This document shows positions 34,649 through 42,993 of a stretch of 64,000 nucleotides of DNA, one piece after another. The stretch is taken from positions 7,661 to 71,660 of the forward strand of contig CAYPJU010000028.1 of assembly GCA_964411125.1 (NCBI GenBank), given 5' to 3'. Under the pieces are notes generated by a model that saw only the letters and a list, made by a program, of their open reading frames with translations, searched no databases and was not told the DNA's origin. A program made the translations under genes and the position numbers. The stretch comes from JBFIHF01 sp964411125 (lineage in GTDB: Bacteria > Myxococcota_A > Bradymonadia > Bradymonadales > Bradymonadaceae). Within the stretch, counting starts at the first letter, position 1, and every line of letters begins with the position of its first letter.

Positions 34649-34665
34649 TTTCGGTTTTAGCGAAA
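34649..34665. promoter_or_regulatory. dyad resembling a LysR-type operator, upstream of APC permease
   Basis: TTTCG-N7-CGAAA, 79 bases before the permease start. It keeps the T-N11-A layout of LysR-type sites and has the same TTCG-N7-CGAA pattern as the dyad at 37150-37166 upstream of nhaR. Confidence 0.35.
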
Positions 34666-34743
34666 TTACCTGCCGCTATTATCGTATTTTCGTAAGGGGA
34701 ACGGGCGCTACACTTCATCGTGGACCCGCCGTAGAGGCCCCTG

Positions 34744-36210
34744 ATGAAGTTGAAGAAGAACCTCAAGCTGGTCGACGTCTTCGCGATCAGCACCGGAGCG
34801 ATGTTCAGCTCCGGGCTATTCTTGCTCCCGGGGTTGGCCGCCGCAGAGACCGGAATGTCGGCAGCGCTCGCCTACTTCATCGCCGGGATTCTCATGATCC
34901 CGGCCCTCCTGAGCCAGGCAGAGCTCTCCACGGCGATGCCGCGTGCAGGCGGGACGTATTACTTCCTCGATCGAGCGATCGGCCCGCTCATGGGGACGGT
35001 CGGCGGTCTCGGCACGTGGACGGCGCTCGTCTTCAAGAGTTCCTTCGCCTTGATCGGCATGGGAGCATATCTCGCGCTCTTCTTCGACCTCTCGATCACG
35101 GCAGTCGCCGTCGCTCTGACGGTGGTCTTCGGCGTGGTCAACCTGGTCGGCGCCAAGGAGTCGAGCGGACTTCAGCGGTTCCTGGTCGCGGTCCTGTTGA
35201 TCGTCGTCGGCCTCTTCGTCGTCGGCGGGTTCGGTCTCGTGGCGTTCGGGGGGGCGACGACGTACGCGGACAAGCCTTTCTTCCTCGCCGGCTCGCACGG
35301 CCTCTTCGCGACGGTGGGGCTCGTCTTCGTATCGTATGCCGGGCTGACGAAGGTCGCCTCGGTCGCCGAAGAGGTGGAGAACCCCGACCGAAACATCCCG
35401 CTCGGGATGATTCTGTCGCTGCTGGTCGCGACGGCGGCCTACACCGGAGGCGTGGCGCTCGTCACGTTGGTGCTTCCCGCTGCCGAGCTGCATGCCGACC
35501 TCACCCCGATCGCAACCGCAGCGGCGGCCCTCGCCGGGAGTTGGGCGCCGGTCGCGGTTGGTTGCGTCGTCGCTGCCGCGGTCGCGGCGTTCGCGTCGAC
35601 CGGCAACGCTGGGATCCTGTCTGCGTCTCGTTATCCGTTGGCGATGGCGCGAGATCACCTCATGCCGGAGTGGTTCCAGCGACTCGGTCGCTTTGGAACC
35701 CCGACCTGGGGAATCATCGTGACGAGCCTCGCGATGGCCGTGTGCGTTTCGGTGTTCGACGTCATGATGGTCGCAAAGCTCGCGAGCGCGTTCCAGTTGC
35801 TCCTGTTCGCTCTGATCAACGTCAGCGTCATCGTGATGAGAGAGAGCCAACTTTCGTACTACCGTCCCGGGTTTCGCTCGCCGCTCTACCCCTGGGTTCA
35901 GATCGCCGGAGTGGTCGTCTCGCTCTGGCTCATCGGCGAGATGGGGTGGTCGGCGGTCGGCTTCACCATCGCGCTCGTCGCAGCCTGCGTCCTCTGGTAC
36001 GTCGTCTACGCCGAGGGGATCGAACGATCGGGCGCGATCTATCACCTCTTCGAGCGCCTCGGGAAGCGCCGCTGGAAAGCGCTCGACGACGAGCTCGAGC
36101 AGATTCACCGCGAGAAAAAGCGGCACACCGAGAGTCTCCTCGCGAAGCGCGAAGAGAAGGAGCCGCCGGAACCACCGGTGTTGCCGACACTCGAGCTGCG
36201 CGAAGCCTAG
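34744..36210 (+). CDS. APC-superfamily amino-acid permease
   Basis: A 488-residue transporter with 12 predicted helices. Helix I is FAISTGAMFSSGLFLLPGLA, which carries the broken-helix GSG-like substrate motif of the APC family; the loop SVAEEVENPDRNIPLGM is a strong family mark. The C-terminal 60 residues are cytoplasmic, charged and coiled-coil-like (EQIHREKKRHTESLLAKREE). Substrate not determinable. It lies convergent to nhaR (six bases between stops), within an ion and stress island. Confidence 0.88.
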   Translation: MKLKKNLKLVDVFAISTGAMFSSGLFLLPGLAAAETGMSAALAYFIAGILMIPALLSQAELSTAMPRAGGTYYFLDRAIGPLMGTVGGLGTWTALVFKSSFALIGMGAYLALFFDLSITAVAVALTVVFGVVNLVGAKESSGLQRFLVAVLLIVVGLFVVGGFGLVAFGGATTYADKPFFLAGSHGLFATVGLVFVSYAGLTKVASVAEEVENPDRNIPLGMILSLLVATAAYTGGVALVTLVLPAAELHADLTPIATAAAALAGSWAPVAVGCVVAAAVAAFASTGNAGILSASRYPLAMARDHLMPEWFQRLGRFGTPTWGIIVTSLAMAVCVSVFDVMMVAKLASAFQLLLFALINVSVIVMRESQLSYYRPGFRSPLYPWVQIAGVVVSLWLIGEMGWSAVGFTIALVAACVLWYVVYAEGIERSGAIYHLFERLGKRRWKALDDELEQIHREKKRHTESLLAKREEKEPPEPPVLPTLELREA

Positions 36211-36216
36211 CCGGAC

Positions 36217-37119
36217 CTACGGCCCGAAGATGTGGTGTCGCGCGGCGTCGATCAGCGCGACCACTCCGGGGTGCTCGAGCTGTCGCTCGACGGAGACGGC
36301 GTAGAACTTTTCTCGAATTTCGGAGATCTCACCGATGCGCACCACGTGGTACTGGCGCTCGATGTCGGCCGCTACGACCGCAGGTGCGCAGAAGATGCCG
36401 AGCCCGTGTTCTCCGAACGCCTTCATCTGCGCAGCGTCCTGAAACTCCGCGACCACCTTGGGATGGATGTCGCGCGAGTCGAGCCACTGGTCGAGCAGGC
36501 GCCGCAGGACCGCGTTGGACGTCGGCAAGAGCATTGGCGCTCCTTCGAGATTGTTCGGGAAGTCGTCCCCGATCTGGTCGGCGAGCTCTCGCGTTCCGAA
36601 GAGCGCAACGGCCGTCTCGCCGAGGAGGTGATTGAAGGCTTTCACCCGCGTATCGGGACCAGCGGGAGCGTCGGTGATGACGAGGTCGAGATGATGCAGC
36701 GCGAGGTCCGCCAGCAACTCTGGCGTGTGTCCTTCCCGGATCGTCAGGTGGATGGCGGTGTCGAGCTGCAGCGCGGGCTCCACGAGGCTTCTCACGATCA
36801 GCTTCGGAACGACCTCCGTCACGCCGACGTCGAGGCGGACCGGCCCGCCGACCGGGCGTCCCTGCACGAAGTCCATCAGCTCGCGCCCGATCATGAAGAT
36901 CTCTTCGGCGTAGCGATGAACGTGATGCCCGAACTCGGTCAGGACCAGATTTCGCCCCGACTTCCTGAAGAGGTCATGGCCGAGCGACTCCTCGAGCTGT
37001 CGAACCTGCCCGCTCACGGTCGACGGGGCGAGGCTCAACTTCTCACACGCCGCGGTGATGCTGCCCTCGTTCGCGACGGTCCAAAAGTATAAGAGGTGGT
37101 GATAATTGAGCCATTCCAT
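36217..37119 (-). CDS. nhaR: LysR-family regulator NhaR
   Basis: A 300-residue LysR-type regulator. The N-terminal winged helix (WLNYHHLLYFWTVANEGSIT then LAPSTVSGQVRQLEESLG) closely follows E. coli NhaR, with the HTH at about 20-40. The effector-binding domain carries the NhaR-like phrase EFQDAAQMKAFGEHGLGIF. NhaR activates nhaA in response to Na+. Here it is divergent from an hpf-nhaA pair, as expected for a local activator. A perfect 17-bp dyad, 30 bases upstream of its start, is the likely operator. Confidence 0.9.
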   Translation of the reverse strand: MEWLNYHHLLYFWTVANEGSITAACEKLSLAPSTVSGQVRQLEESLGHDLFRKSGRNLVLTEFGHHVHRYAEEIFMIGRELMDFVQGRPVGGPVRLDVGVTEVVPKLIVRSLVEPALQLDTAIHLTIREGHTPELLADLALHHLDLVITDAPAGPDTRVKAFNHLLGETAVALFGTRELADQIGDDFPNNLEGAPMLLPTSNAVLRRLLDQWLDSRDIHPKVVAEFQDAAQMKAFGEHGLGIFCAPAVVAADIERQYHVVRIGEISEIREKFYAVSVERQLEHPGVVALIDAARHHIFGP

Positions 37120-37149
37120 GGGGTTGCCTCCAGGCGATCTCGAGGAACG

Positions 37150-37166
37150 CTTCGTTAATAACGAAG
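37150..37166. promoter_or_regulatory. perfect 17-bp dyad, likely NhaR operator
   Basis: CTTCGTTA-A-TAACGAAG is a perfect inverted repeat in the nhaR/hpf divergent gap and contains T-N11-A (TCGTTAATAACGA). It is correctly placed for a LysR-type regulator controlling both its own gene and hpf-nhaA. Confidence 0.6.
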
Positions 37167-37251
37167 TGTCTGCCCGATATTACCTTATCGACGAAGGGTT
37201 GCCAGGTTCCTATCCTCAGAGGGACACCGAAGACGCACGTAGGTCACCGTC

Positions 37252-37596
37252 ATGCAACTGGAAATCGTCAGCAGAGACTTCGAACTCACCCAGTCGATTC
37301 GCGAACACATCGAGACGCGTCTGGCTACACTGTCGGCCTGGAGCCGGCGAGACATCCGGACTGTTCGGGTGACTCTGGGCGACATGAACGGTCCTCGCGG
37401 GGGGGCCGACAAGTATTGCAAGGTGTCTGTCACATTGAGGTCTGGGCCGGACATTCGGGTCGGGAAAGTTTCCGACAACCTCTACGATGCGATCACGCGG
37501 GCGGCCCTCGCCGCGGTGCGCACCACGTCGGAGATGATCTCGCGTCGCCGTCGGCGATGGAGACGGTCCCGCCGCAGTCTCGGGCTGCTCTTCTGA
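37252..37596 (+). CDS. hpf: HPF/RaiA ribosome hibernation factor
   Basis: A 114-residue protein of the short HPF/RaiA type. It begins MQLEIVSRDFELTQSIREHI, with the usual beta-alpha start and later VSDNLYDAITRAALAAVRTT. It ends in a very basic tail (SRRRRRWRRSRR) for rRNA contact. These proteins occupy the decoding site of idle ribosomes. Its place between divergent nhaR and nhaA suggests co-expression under Na+ or alkaline stress. Confidence 0.85.
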   Translation: MQLEIVSRDFELTQSIREHIETRLATLSAWSRRDIRTVRVTLGDMNGPRGGADKYCKVSVTLRSGPDIRVGKVSDNLYDAITRAALAAVRTTSEMISRRRRRWRRSRRSLGLLF

Positions 37597-37598
37597 GT

Positions 37599-37655
37599 CC
37601 GCGAAACTGCGGGCACTCGTCACGCATCTTTTTCCGTGAAACTGCGGGCACTCGT
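37599..37655. repeat. direct repeat pair in the nhaA leader
   Basis: A 22-bp unit at 37599-37620 recurs at 37634-37655 with one mismatch; the identical core is GAAACTGCGGGCACTCGT (18 bp), offset by 35 bp. It lies between the hpf stop and the nhaA ribosome-binding site. Each copy has ACTGCGG, complementary to CCGCAGT at 37572-37578 in the end of hpf, so alternative pairings are possible. Confidence 0.75.
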
Positions 37656-37668
37656 ACGAAAATTTAAC

Positions 37669-37685
37669 GGCCGCATCGAGCGGCC
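37669..37685 (+). promoter_or_regulatory. hairpin next to the nhaA ribosome-binding site
   Basis: GGCCGC, loop ATCGA, GCGGCC, ending two bases before GGAG (37688-37691), which serves ATG 37697. It may control ribosome access together with the upstream repeats. Confidence 0.45.
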
Positions 37686-37696
37686 CTGGAGATGGG

Positions 37697-38980
37697 ATGG
37701 TTGGCTTGTCGTCGATAAAGAACTGGTTTGCTCGACTCGGAGCTGGCGCGATCAGCGGAATTTTGCTGCTGGTCGCGGCCCTCGTCGCGATGGTCTGGGC
37801 GAACTCGGGTTGGGCGGGCAGTTACAATGCGCTGTGGTCGACCCTCTTTACCGTCGGTATCGGGGATGCGGCGCTCTCCAAACCGTTGATTCTGTGGGTC
37901 AACGACGGGCTGATGGCGATCTTCTTCCTCCTCGTCGGGCTCGAGATCAAGCGCGAGCTCATCGAGGGAGCTCTATCGACCCCAAGGCGTGCGGCGCTTC
38001 CCGCCATCGCCGCAGCGGGCGGGATGGCCGTCCCGGCGCTGATCTACGTCGCGTTCAACTTCGGCGGTGAAGGGCTCTCGGGTTGGGCAATTCCGGCCGC
38101 GACCGACATTGCGTTCGCTCTGGGCATCCTCGCTTTGCTGGGACGACGCGTACCAGTGGAGCTGAAGGTCTTCCTCACCGCCGTCGCGGTCGTGGACGAC
38201 CTCGGCGCCGTCCTCGTGATCGCGCTCTTCTACACCGGCGAGCTCGCGACCGGCCCGTTGCTCGGCGCCGCCGTGGCGATGGTCGGGCTGATCATCGCGA
38301 ACCGCTCTCGCACCAACAGCCCGATTCCCTACCTGATTCTCGGTGCTGCCCTCTGGCTCTTCGTCCTGAAATCGGGGGTCCATGCGACGGTAGCCGGTGT
38401 GCTCCTCGCGCTCACGATTCCTGCGCGGGGGATGCTCTCAGGGGATCAGTTCCAGGCGCACGGCCGCGAAATCTTCGGCTTTCAGGAGCGCGAAGACGAC
38501 GACGAGCTTCCGCCGCAGACCCGCGTCGACGAGATGCGGGATCTCTGTAACCGCGTCGAACCGATGCTGTTGCGCTGGGAGCACGCCCTGCATCCCTGGG
38601 TGATGTTCGGGGTGATGCCGATCTTCGCGCTCGCCAACGCTGGTGTCGTCGTCTCCGGAGGGGCCGAAGCGATGGCCGCCCCGGTGTCGCTCGGGGTGAT
38701 GCTCGGGCTCCTGCTCGGAAAGCCGCTCGGGATCACGCTCTTCGCCTGGGTCGCGGTCGCCCTCGGGCTCAGCGAGAAGCCGGCCGAGTTCAGCTGGAAG
38801 CAGTTGCACGGCGCCGGATGGTTGGCCGGAATCGGCTTCACGATGTCGCTCTTCGTGACCTCCCTCGCCTTCGAAAGCGAAGTTCTGGCTACCCAGGCGA
38901 AGATCGGCCTCATGACGGGCTCACTCGTCGCCGGTCTCATCGGCGCGGCGATTCTGTACCGGTTCGGCCGCGCCGCCTGA
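37697..38980 (+). CDS. nhaA: Na+/H+ antiporter NhaA
   Basis: A 427-residue antiporter with 12 helices. The essential aspartates are present in ATDIAFALG (D133 equivalent) and VAVVDDLGAV (D163/D164 equivalents); the early motif NDGLMAIFFLLVGLEIKREL is diagnostic. An acidic cytoplasmic loop (EREDDDELPPQTRVDEM) between helices VIII and IX may belong to the pH sensor. It exchanges 2 H+ for 1 Na+ at alkaline pH. Start ATG 37697 follows GGAG. It is downstream of nhaR and hpf. Confidence 0.95.
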   Translation: MVGLSSIKNWFARLGAGAISGILLLVAALVAMVWANSGWAGSYNALWSTLFTVGIGDAALSKPLILWVNDGLMAIFFLLVGLEIKRELIEGALSTPRRAALPAIAAAGGMAVPALIYVAFNFGGEGLSGWAIPAATDIAFALGILALLGRRVPVELKVFLTAVAVVDDLGAVLVIALFYTGELATGPLLGAAVAMVGLIIANRSRTNSPIPYLILGAALWLFVLKSGVHATVAGVLLALTIPARGMLSGDQFQAHGREIFGFQEREDDDELPPQTRVDEMRDLCNRVEPMLLRWEHALHPWVMFGVMPIFALANAGVVVSGGAEAMAAPVSLGVMLGLLLGKPLGITLFAWVAVALGLSEKPAEFSWKQLHGAGWLAGIGFTMSLFVTSLAFESEVLATQAKIGLMTGSLVAGLIGAAILYRFGRAA

Positions 38981-39059
38981 CCACCCCATCGCAAGCCTTC
39001 TCCGCGTTGCGCCCGCGGCGGAGCCCGTGGTATCTCCGTCTCTGCACTGGAGGTGGACC

Positions 39060-39269
39060 TTGAACGAACGACCCAGACCATTCTTGAGCGGCGAAGAGGG
39101 CCCGATTCGCTGGGACTGGTGGGGCGAGAACCCGGCCGAGATCGTGCTGGTCGTCTTCATCCTCGTGACCTTCGCATTTCTCGTGTGGTTGCCGCCTCAA
39201 GGGTGGGGCATCGACGAGAACCCAGCCGCCGCCGGCGAGCAGACGACCGCACCACGCCTCGTCCCTTGA
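39060..39269 (+). CDS. small single-pass membrane protein (TTG start)
   Basis: A 69-residue protein. The TTG at 39060 has GGAGG six bases upstream and opens the frame LNERPRPFLSGEEGP. One transmembrane helix (IVLVVFILVTFAFLVWLP) lies between a charged N-terminus and a short polar tail. No known family. It lies between nhaA and a PEGA/TPR gene on the same strand. The longer frame to 39027 has no ribosome-binding site. Confidence 0.55.
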   Translation: MNERPRPFLSGEEGPIRWDWWGENPAEIVLVVFILVTFAFLVWLPPQGWGIDENPAAAGEQTTAPRLVP

Positions 39270-39308
39270 ACCCTCCGTTCTGCGCGGGGTTCAGGGGGGA
39301 TCCAACAA

Positions 39309-39338
39309 TTGGCGGCCCCTTGGGTGCTGTGTTACATT
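39309..39338 (+). promoter_or_regulatory. promoter upstream of PEGA/TPR gene
   Basis: TTGGCG (39309-39314), 18-bp spacer, TACATT (39333-39338), 29 bases before the start. Confidence 0.4.
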
Positions 39339-39367
39339 CGTCGAACTTCATTTCCTCGGAGTAGACC

Positions 39368-40483
39368 ATGAAGAGACGAGCGTTGAGACGCCTGCTAGCG
39401 TGCTCGCTCACCGCTTGCCTGTGGGGGGCATCATCACTCGCGATCGCCCAGGAGACGGGCGAGACCGCCACGGAAGCAGAGCCGACCACGACAGACGAGA
39501 CGCCCGCCGAAGCCGGGTCGTCCACCCCCGATAGCGACAGCGCTGGCGACGAATCCGCCGAGGGAGAAGCTGCCCCGACTTCCGCACCCCCCAAGGACGA
39601 GGCCGCACGGATCCTCTCGCTCATCAAGAATGCGAACGACGAGTTCGCCCGAGGCGAGTTCGATGACGCACTGCGGCTCTACGAGGAAGCCTACGAGCAG
39701 TACCCGCAGCCAGTGCTGCTCTACCGCATTGGCAACGCAGCCGAGAAGCACGGCGACACGCGAAAGGCGATCGACGCGTACCGAAAGTTCGCAGAGCAGA
39801 GCCCCGCGGGAGATCCCACGGCCGCGAAGATGGCGGCAAGAGCGGACGAACTTCAAGCGACACTTCCACCTCGCGTGACCGTCACCACCGCGCCCGCCGG
39901 CGCGACGGTCTTCCTCGGCTCCGTCGATGGACAGACGCTCGGGATCACCCCCGGAACCTTCGACCTCACCGCCGGACCGACGACCCTCGTCCTGCAGCTC
40001 GACGGCTACCAGGTTTCGAAAGAAGAACTCGAACTCGCGAACGGTACCGTCACCGACGTCGCCGTCTCCCTCGCCCCCCTCGAGCGTCTCACTCCGGCGG
40101 AGCCCGTCGCCGTCGCGACCGCGGAGCCCGAGCAGGACGGTGGGCTCGACCTTCGCACCATCGGCTACATCACTGGAGGTGTCGGAGTCGCCTTGATCGG
40201 CACGGGCGTCGTGTTCAGCGCACTCAGCGCCGGGAAGACGAACGACGTCAACGATTACGACAAGCGAGCCCCCGGCGCCTCTCGAGCAGAACTCGAGGAA
40301 ATGAAGGAGCAGGCCGTCTCGTTCTACAAGACCTCCGTTCCGCTCTACGTGGCCGGAGGAATCCTGACCGCGGCAGGGGTCACGCTGGTGGTCCTCGATT
40401 CCATGGGTGACGAACCCTCCGCCCGGTTCGATTTCAACGTGTCGCCCGACGGCGCCACGGCCGGAATCTCCGGCCGGTTCTGA
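39368..40483 (+). CDS. exported TPR and PEGA domain protein
   Basis: A 371-residue protein with a signal peptide ending SSLAIAQE, an acidic Thr/Glu/Ala linker, one to two TPR units (about 80-145), then a PEGA domain (about 155-225: PRVTVTTAPAGATVFLG and GTFDLTAGPTTLVLQLDGYQ). Two hydrophobic segments (GYITGGVGVALIGTGVVFSAL and VAGGILTAAGVTLVVLDSM) anchor it, and the C-terminus ends SGRF. PEGA/TPR proteins are frequent partners of Ser/Thr kinases in these bacteria, and a kinase follows 13 bases downstream. Confidence 0.8.
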   Translation: MKRRALRRLLACSLTACLWGASSLAIAQETGETATEAEPTTTDETPAEAGSSTPDSDSAGDESAEGEAAPTSAPPKDEAARILSLIKNANDEFARGEFDDALRLYEEAYEQYPQPVLLYRIGNAAEKHGDTRKAIDAYRKFAEQSPAGDPTAAKMAARADELQATLPPRVTVTTAPAGATVFLGSVDGQTLGITPGTFDLTAGPTTLVLQLDGYQVSKEELELANGTVTDVAVSLAPLERLTPAEPVAVATAEPEQDGGLDLRTIGYITGGVGVALIGTGVVFSALSAGKTNDVNDYDKRAPGASRAELEEMKEQAVSFYKTSVPLYVAGGILTAAGVTLVVLDSMGDEPSARFDFNVSPDGATAGISGRF

Positions 40484-40496
40484 GCACGGCTAACTG

Positions 40497-42953
40497 ATGG
40501 CTCCTCTCGATCTCGTCACCGTTTGGGTCAGCGGCAATCTGCTGCTCGCACAGGCCGGTGGCACCATCGACATCGCCGAGGGGGCGCCGCGTGGCACGGA
40601 CTGGGCATCGACCGTCGGTTTCCTCGCCGTACCAATCCTGCTCCTCGCGGCCGCCTACGGCGGTTGGCGCTTCCTGCAGACCTACCGGCGCTCGACGCAG
40701 AAGACTACCGTCGCTCCAGTCGAACTCATCGGTAAGGAGCAGCGCCGACGCATCCAGGACGCCGTGGAACGTCAGGACTACGAAGGGGCGGGTGACCTGC
40801 TCGCGAAGACCGGCTCACACGACGAGGCTGCGCAGAACTACATCCGAGCACGAGCCTACGAGAAGGCAGCGCTCGAGTTTCAGAAGTCGGGGAACACCGC
40901 CCAGGCGATCCACTACTTCAAGCAAGCTGGCAACGTAGCCACGGCAGCCGCCATCTACGCCGAGCAGGGCGAGCACATGGCCGCCGCCGCCGAATACTTC
41001 GCCGCCGGCGACTTCGGGCACTCCGCCGAACAGTACGCCCTCGCCGGCGACGATCGGCGTGCCGCGGAGAACTTCGAGCGGTCCGGAAAGCTGCTGAAGG
41101 CGGGCAAGTACTATGAGGTCGCCGGGCTTCAGCAGAAGGCCGCGGAAAACTACGCAGCCTACTTCAAGGGAGCCCTGGCCAAGGCCGGCGGCGTCCTCGC
41201 CGAGGTCGAGCAGGACCGCCAGTACGCCCGCCGCGCCGGTGACATCTTCCGCGACAACGGGCAGACCCAGAAGGCGGGCAGCATCTACCAGGCGGGGGGC
41301 TTCTTCGGCGAGGCTGCACAATGCCTGCGCACGACCGGTGACTTCACCGGCGCCGCCCAGATGTTGATGAAGGCCGCCAAGCCCCTGCAGGCAGCCGAGG
41401 TCCTCGAAGAAGCCGGGGAGCGCGAAGCCGCCCTCCGAATGCGCGCCGAGGCCGCCCTCGCCGACGAAGACTTTCGCGCGGCCGCCGCGCTCTTCCGCGA
41501 CGCGGGCGACGACGAACGTGCCGCCGAACTCTTCGAGCGGGTCGAAGAGTGGGGCGAAGCCGCCCAGATTCACGAGCGCCGCGGCATGCAGCAGCGCGCC
41601 ATGGAACTCTTCGAGCGCGCCGAAATGTGGGCCTACGCCGCACGCTGTGCCGAGACGGCTCAAAAGTGGGAGAGCGCTGCCGACCTCTACCACAAGGCAA
41701 ACGACGTCGACGGCGAGCTCCGCGCGCTCATCGCCTCGGAACGCCACTTCGACGCTGGTCGACTTCAGTTCGAACACCGCCGCTACGACGACGCTCTCAC
41801 GACCTTGCTGCGAATCGACTCTCGTGACGAGGATTACATCCGGGGGCTCGAGCTTCAGGGCGACGTCCTCCGCTCCCAGAACCGGCACGAGAAGGCGTAC
41901 AGCAAGTACCGCTCGGCGCTAGGCAACCGCGGGGTCAAAGAGAACACCGTCGCCCTCTGCTACAAGATGGCTCGCGCCCTCGAGGAGAGCGACGATCTTA
42001 AAGCAGCACTCGAGCAATTCGAGGCGATCCTCGAGTTCGACAAGAACTACGAAGACGTCAGCCTCCGCACCAAAGCCGTGCGCGGCCGACTACGACGCGA
42101 ACGGCTCCCGTCTCGGACCGCCTCGTCCGGCATCTTCTCCGCACCTGCCAACCCGAGTGGCGAGGCGCAGCGGTACGAAGTCCTCGAGGAGATTGCTCGC
42201 GGGGGCATGGGCATCGTCTACAAGGCGCGCGACACCGTCCTCGGCCGTGTCGTGGCGTACAAAGTTCTCGGTGAGAACCTCCGCGACAACGAGACCGCGG
42301 TGAAGTACTTCCTGCGCGAGGCGCGCGCCGCCGCCGCGCTCTCACACCCCAACATCGTGACCGTGTACGACGCCGGCGAGCAGGGGAACGAGTACTACAT
42401 GGCGATGGAGTTCGTGGAGGGGACCACCCTCAAGGAGCTCATCCGACGAAAGGGCGCGCTCCCCGAAGACCAGGTGCGCTACATCACCGTCCACTGCTGC
42501 CGTGCGCTGCAGTACGCGCACTCCAAGGGGATCGTCCACCGCGACATCAAGTCCGGCAACGTGATGATCACCCGTGACAAGGCGCTCAAGATCATGGACT
42601 TCGGCCTCGCGAAGTTCGTCCGCGAGTACCAGAAAGACCACACCCAGCAGGTCGGCACGCCGTTCTACATGTCCCCCGAGCAGATCATCGGGACCGACAT
42701 CGACCACCGCGCTGACCTCTACAGCCTCGGCTGCACCATCTACGAATGCGCCACCGGAACGGTGCCCTTCTTCAAGGGCGACCTGGGCTATCACCACGTC
42801 CACACGAAGCCCCCCGGCCCGCGTGGCATCAACCCGGCGCTCTCGCGCCAGATGGAGAAGGTCATCCTTCGGCTGCTCGAGAAGGACCCGTCCGACCGTT
42901 TCCAGCACGCAAAAGACATCATCGAAGACGTCGCCGTGAAGGAACGCGGCTGA
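40497..42953 (+). CDS. membrane Ser/Thr kinase with 13-residue helical repeats
   Basis: An 818-residue protein. One clear transmembrane helix at about 40-60. From residue 94 to 223 and again from 243 to 441 the sequence runs in 13-residue units, about 24 copies, of the form D/N-x3-A-A-x2-Y/F-x2-A-G (examples NVATAAAIYAEQG, DFGHSAEQYALAG, DDERAAELFERVE). A longer TPR-like part (to about 530) leads to a C-terminal kinase domain: EIARGGMGIVYKA, Lys589 in VVAYKVL, HRDIKSGNV near 680, DFGLAKF and MSPEQ. The domain order is the reverse of most bacterial kinases. It sits between a PEGA/TPR protein and a Cys-rich lipoprotein, so a membrane-spanning signalling unit is inferred. Confidence 0.88.
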   Translation: MAPLDLVTVWVSGNLLLAQAGGTIDIAEGAPRGTDWASTVGFLAVPILLLAAAYGGWRFLQTYRRSTQKTTVAPVELIGKEQRRRIQDAVERQDYEGAGDLLAKTGSHDEAAQNYIRARAYEKAALEFQKSGNTAQAIHYFKQAGNVATAAAIYAEQGEHMAAAAEYFAAGDFGHSAEQYALAGDDRRAAENFERSGKLLKAGKYYEVAGLQQKAAENYAAYFKGALAKAGGVLAEVEQDRQYARRAGDIFRDNGQTQKAGSIYQAGGFFGEAAQCLRTTGDFTGAAQMLMKAAKPLQAAEVLEEAGEREAALRMRAEAALADEDFRAAAALFRDAGDDERAAELFERVEEWGEAAQIHERRGMQQRAMELFERAEMWAYAARCAETAQKWESAADLYHKANDVDGELRALIASERHFDAGRLQFEHRRYDDALTTLLRIDSRDEDYIRGLELQGDVLRSQNRHEKAYSKYRSALGNRGVKENTVALCYKMARALEESDDLKAALEQFEAILEFDKNYEDVSLRTKAVRGRLRRERLPSRTASSGIFSAPANPSGEAQRYEVLEEIARGGMGIVYKARDTVLGRVVAYKVLGENLRDNETAVKYFLREARAAAALSHPNIVTVYDAGEQGNEYYMAMEFVEGTTLKELIRRKGALPEDQVRYITVHCCRALQYAHSKGIVHRDIKSGNVMITRDKALKIMDFGLAKFVREYQKDHTQQVGTPFYMSPEQIIGTDIDHRADLYSLGCTIYECATGTVPFFKGDLGYHHVHTKPPGPRGINPALSRQMEKVILRLLEKDPSDRFQHAKDIIEDVAVKERG

Positions 42954-42993
42954 CTCGACACCTGCAGGAGGCGACGGGCTCCGTCGCGCGCAC

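Noticed and set aside
37599..37655. two-copy repeat as a mini CRISPR
   Set aside because: Only two units with a 13-base gap, in a gene leader and without cas genes.
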